Part shown: one piece after another, positions 6,159 through 6,619 of the stretch
How the letters are laid out: the number at the start of each line of letters is the position of its first letter
Position numbering within the stretch: the first letter of the stretch is position 1
From: Bacteroidales bacterium
GTDB lineage: Bacteria; Bacteroidota; Bacteroidia; Bacteroidales; UBA3824
DNA: 6,619 nucleotides
Assembly: GCA_017530465.1 (NCBI GenBank)
Contig: JAFXMJ010000078.1
Span: 1 to 6,619, forward strand
Reading direction: 5' to 3'
The notes under the pieces: generated by a model
The model's database searches: none
Told to the model about the DNA's origin: nothing
What the model saw: only the letters and a program-made list of their open reading frames with translations
Made by a program: the position numbers and the translations under genes

Positions 6159-6234
6159 AATCATATTTTCAGGAAGGTCTTATAAAATGCAGAAAGCGCG
6201 GTCTGCACAAATCATATTTTTAACGAAGGTATTA
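6159..6234 (-). repeat. Direct repeat pair upstream of the exported-protein gene
   Basis: The segments 6159-6182 and 6210-6234 are related direct repeats. Read on the minus strand both run TAA-x-ACCTTC-x-T-x-AAAATATGATT, with copies 51-52 bp apart and the hairpin 6188-6207 between them. The second copy includes the distal strand (6221-6234) of the long-range helix described above. Confidence 0.55.
6188..6207 (-). terminator. Hairpin with short T run at the end of the structured leader
   Basis: On the minus strand TGCAGA and TCTGCA form a 6-bp stem with an 8-nt loop, followed by TTTTATAAG. The T tract is only four bases, so this is a weak terminator candidate. If it works, the RNA from the 6422-6454 promoter would end here as a small RNA of about 230 nt, or be attenuated before the gene at 6141. 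Confidence 0.3.
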
Positions 6235-6353
6235 GGAGACCCGGCAAGGAAATATAATTATAGCACACCACGCCCTTTATCAGAGCCGGGCGCCGTACTG
6301 TAAATCCCTTACCCTTGAAAAGTTCCTAATTTTTCGTTAAGAGATTACAGTAC
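6221..6353 (-). ncRNA. Unclassified structured RNA: leader of the exported-protein gene or separate small RNA
   Basis: On the minus strand GTACTGTAA (6353-6345) continues as TCTCTTA (6344-6338) and pairs with TAAGGGA and TTACAGTAC (6311-6295), giving 16 bp with one bulged A and one G-U pair. The 26-nt loop contains AACGAAAAATTAGG, which can pair with the distal CCTAATACCTTCGTT (6236-6221) in two blocks of 6 and up to 8 bp, as a pseudoknot or as a competing helix. Between them CCCGGC and GCCGGG (6285-6290 and 6240-6245) form another stem. A promoter at 6422-6454 points this way, and the only coding region downstream is the exported protein at 6141. It does not match riboswitch, 6S, SRP or tmRNA signatures that I know. 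The plus strand would form most of the same helices, but no plus promoter was seen. Confidence 0.4.
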
Positions 6354-6382
6354 AACTTCCAATTAAATCGCTTATTTTCGGC

Positions 6383-6418
6383 TGCGGACATTACATCCAC
6401 AATTTATGTCTTTCGACA
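6383..6418 (-). other. Two small hairpins at the 5' end of the predicted leader RNA
   Basis: On the minus strand TGTC-GAAA-GACA (6418-6407) is a 4-bp stem with a GNRA tetraloop, and TGTGGA/TCCGCA (6401-6396 with 6388-6383) is a 6-bp stem with one G-U pair and a 7-nt loop. Both lie just inside the start of the RNA predicted from the promoter at 6422-6454, consistent with a structured 5' end. Confidence 0.45.
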
Positions 6419-6421
6419 CGG

Positions 6422-6454
6422 CAAATGTAGAAATTATTTCTAATTCTACCCAAA
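6422..6454 (-). promoter_or_regulatory. Bacteroidota-type promoter upstream of the structured leader
   Basis: On the minus strand TTTG (6451-6454) and TACATTTG (6422-6429) are 21 bp apart, within the range of the consensus. The implied start near 6415 is about 275 nt ahead of the ATG at 6141. I see no better promoter closer to the gene; TAATACCTTCG at 6224-6234 is a poor match. Confidence 0.65.
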
Positions 6455-6461
6455 TAAAATC

Positions 6462-6487
6462 ACCAATTTTTTCATAAAAAAATTGGT
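6462..6487. terminator. AT-rich perfect hairpin, possible terminator of an upstream gene
   Basis: ACCAATTTTTT (6462-6472) and AAAAAATTGGT (6477-6487) are perfect complements over 11 bp with a 4-nt loop. It sits just upstream of the minus-strand promoter 6422-6454, so it could end a transcript entering from the right. The stem is AT-rich and the T tract is inside the stem, so the call is uncertain. Confidence 0.35.
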
Positions 6488-6543
6488 TGCAACGGCTATT
6501 AACTGACAATCATCTGAAACACAATGTATTAATTCAATTGGAA

Positions 6544-6571
6544 GTAGAGACGTAGCGCGCTCCGTCTCTAC
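6544..6571. repeat. 28-bp near-perfect palindrome (GTAGAGACG...CGTCTCTAC)
   Basis: GTAGAGACG (6544-6552) and CGTCTCTAC (6563-6571) are perfect 9-bp arms. The centre contains the palindrome AGCGCGCT, so the whole 28 bp is self-complementary except for one base pair. GTAGAGACG-type palindromes are dispersed intergenic repeats in many bacterial genomes, including Bacteroidota. A decayed half copy follows 24 bp on (6587-6604 matches 6563-6580 at 14 of 18 bases). Confidence 0.7.
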
Positions 6572-6619
6572 ATTGTTTTTGTAGTCTGTCTCCACATTTT
6601 TTTCAGAACCCTCCCTCAA

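Larger units (their letters stand above)
6142..6619. other. Non-coding region right of the exported-protein gene
   Basis: No reading frame of this 478-bp stretch looks like a gene on either strand. It holds, from left to right, direct repeats (6159-6234), a hairpin (6188-6207), the candidate structured RNA (6221-6353), 5' hairpins (6383-6418), a minus promoter (6422-6454), an AT-rich hairpin (6462-6487) and a palindromic repeat (6544-6571). I see nothing further between 6490 and 6540. Confidence 0.6.

Noticed and set aside
5948..6160. Minus-strand 70-codon frame overlapping the start of the exported protein
   Set aside because: It is an alternative frame of the signal-peptide region of the exported protein and shows no features of its own.
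6221..6353. Identification as 6S RNA, SRP RNA, tmRNA or a known riboswitch
   Set aside because: None of the conserved sequence blocks I know for these classes is present, so I leave it unclassified.

Overview
The window looks like chromosomal DNA from a member of the Bacteroidales (Bacteroidota), perhaps near Prevotellaceae or Muribaculaceae; the rank below order is a guess. The evidence is threefold. First, genes start without Shine-Dalgarno sequences behind promoters of the Bacteroidota type (TTTG at -33 and TAnnTTTG at -7, spaced 20-21 bp), which I can place at least four times. Second, there is a large DUF2723 membrane protein and an AAA_14/DUF4143 ATPase, both very common in this phylum. 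Third, the tRNA gene carries no encoded CCA.

Layout from left to right. Positions 1-103 (minus) are the first 34 codons of a lipoprotein whose mature start resembles a glycoside hydrolase family 2 enzyme; the rest lies outside the window. Positions 104-388 hold its promoter, a 100-bp near-palindrome that looks like an inverted pair of REP-type elements, and a 4 x 7-bp tandem repeat. Positions 389-3721 (minus) encode a complete 1110-residue multi-pass DUF2723 protein, related to the GT117/TMEM260 O-mannosyltransferase group. Its promoter diverges from that of a tRNA-Gln(UUG) gene (3858-3928, plus), which ends in a strong intrinsic terminator. Three 32-33-bp repeats with a TTTCTTTGCAAAGAAA palindrome core (3995-4079) follow, running into the promoter of an AAA+ ATPase with a DUF4143 C-terminus (4121-5317, plus). 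Convergent to it, 5413-6141 (minus) encodes an exported protein of unknown function with an Asn/Gln/Ser/Tyr-rich middle.

The most interesting stretch is the non-coding 6142-6619. A good minus-strand promoter at 6422-6454 would transcribe about 270 nt ahead of the exported protein. That RNA contains several phylogenetically untested but strong helices, including a 16-bp stem, a loop that can pair with a distal segment as a pseudoknot or competing helix, and two mutually exclusive GC-rich pairings. This could be a regulatory leader or a separate small RNA; I do not recognise the family. The far right holds an AT-rich hairpin and a 28-bp near-perfect palindrome of the dispersed-repeat kind.

The genes do not form one operon. 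The glycosyltransferase, tRNA, ATPase and exported protein each appear to have their own promoter. No phage, transposase, CRISPR or restriction system is visible.
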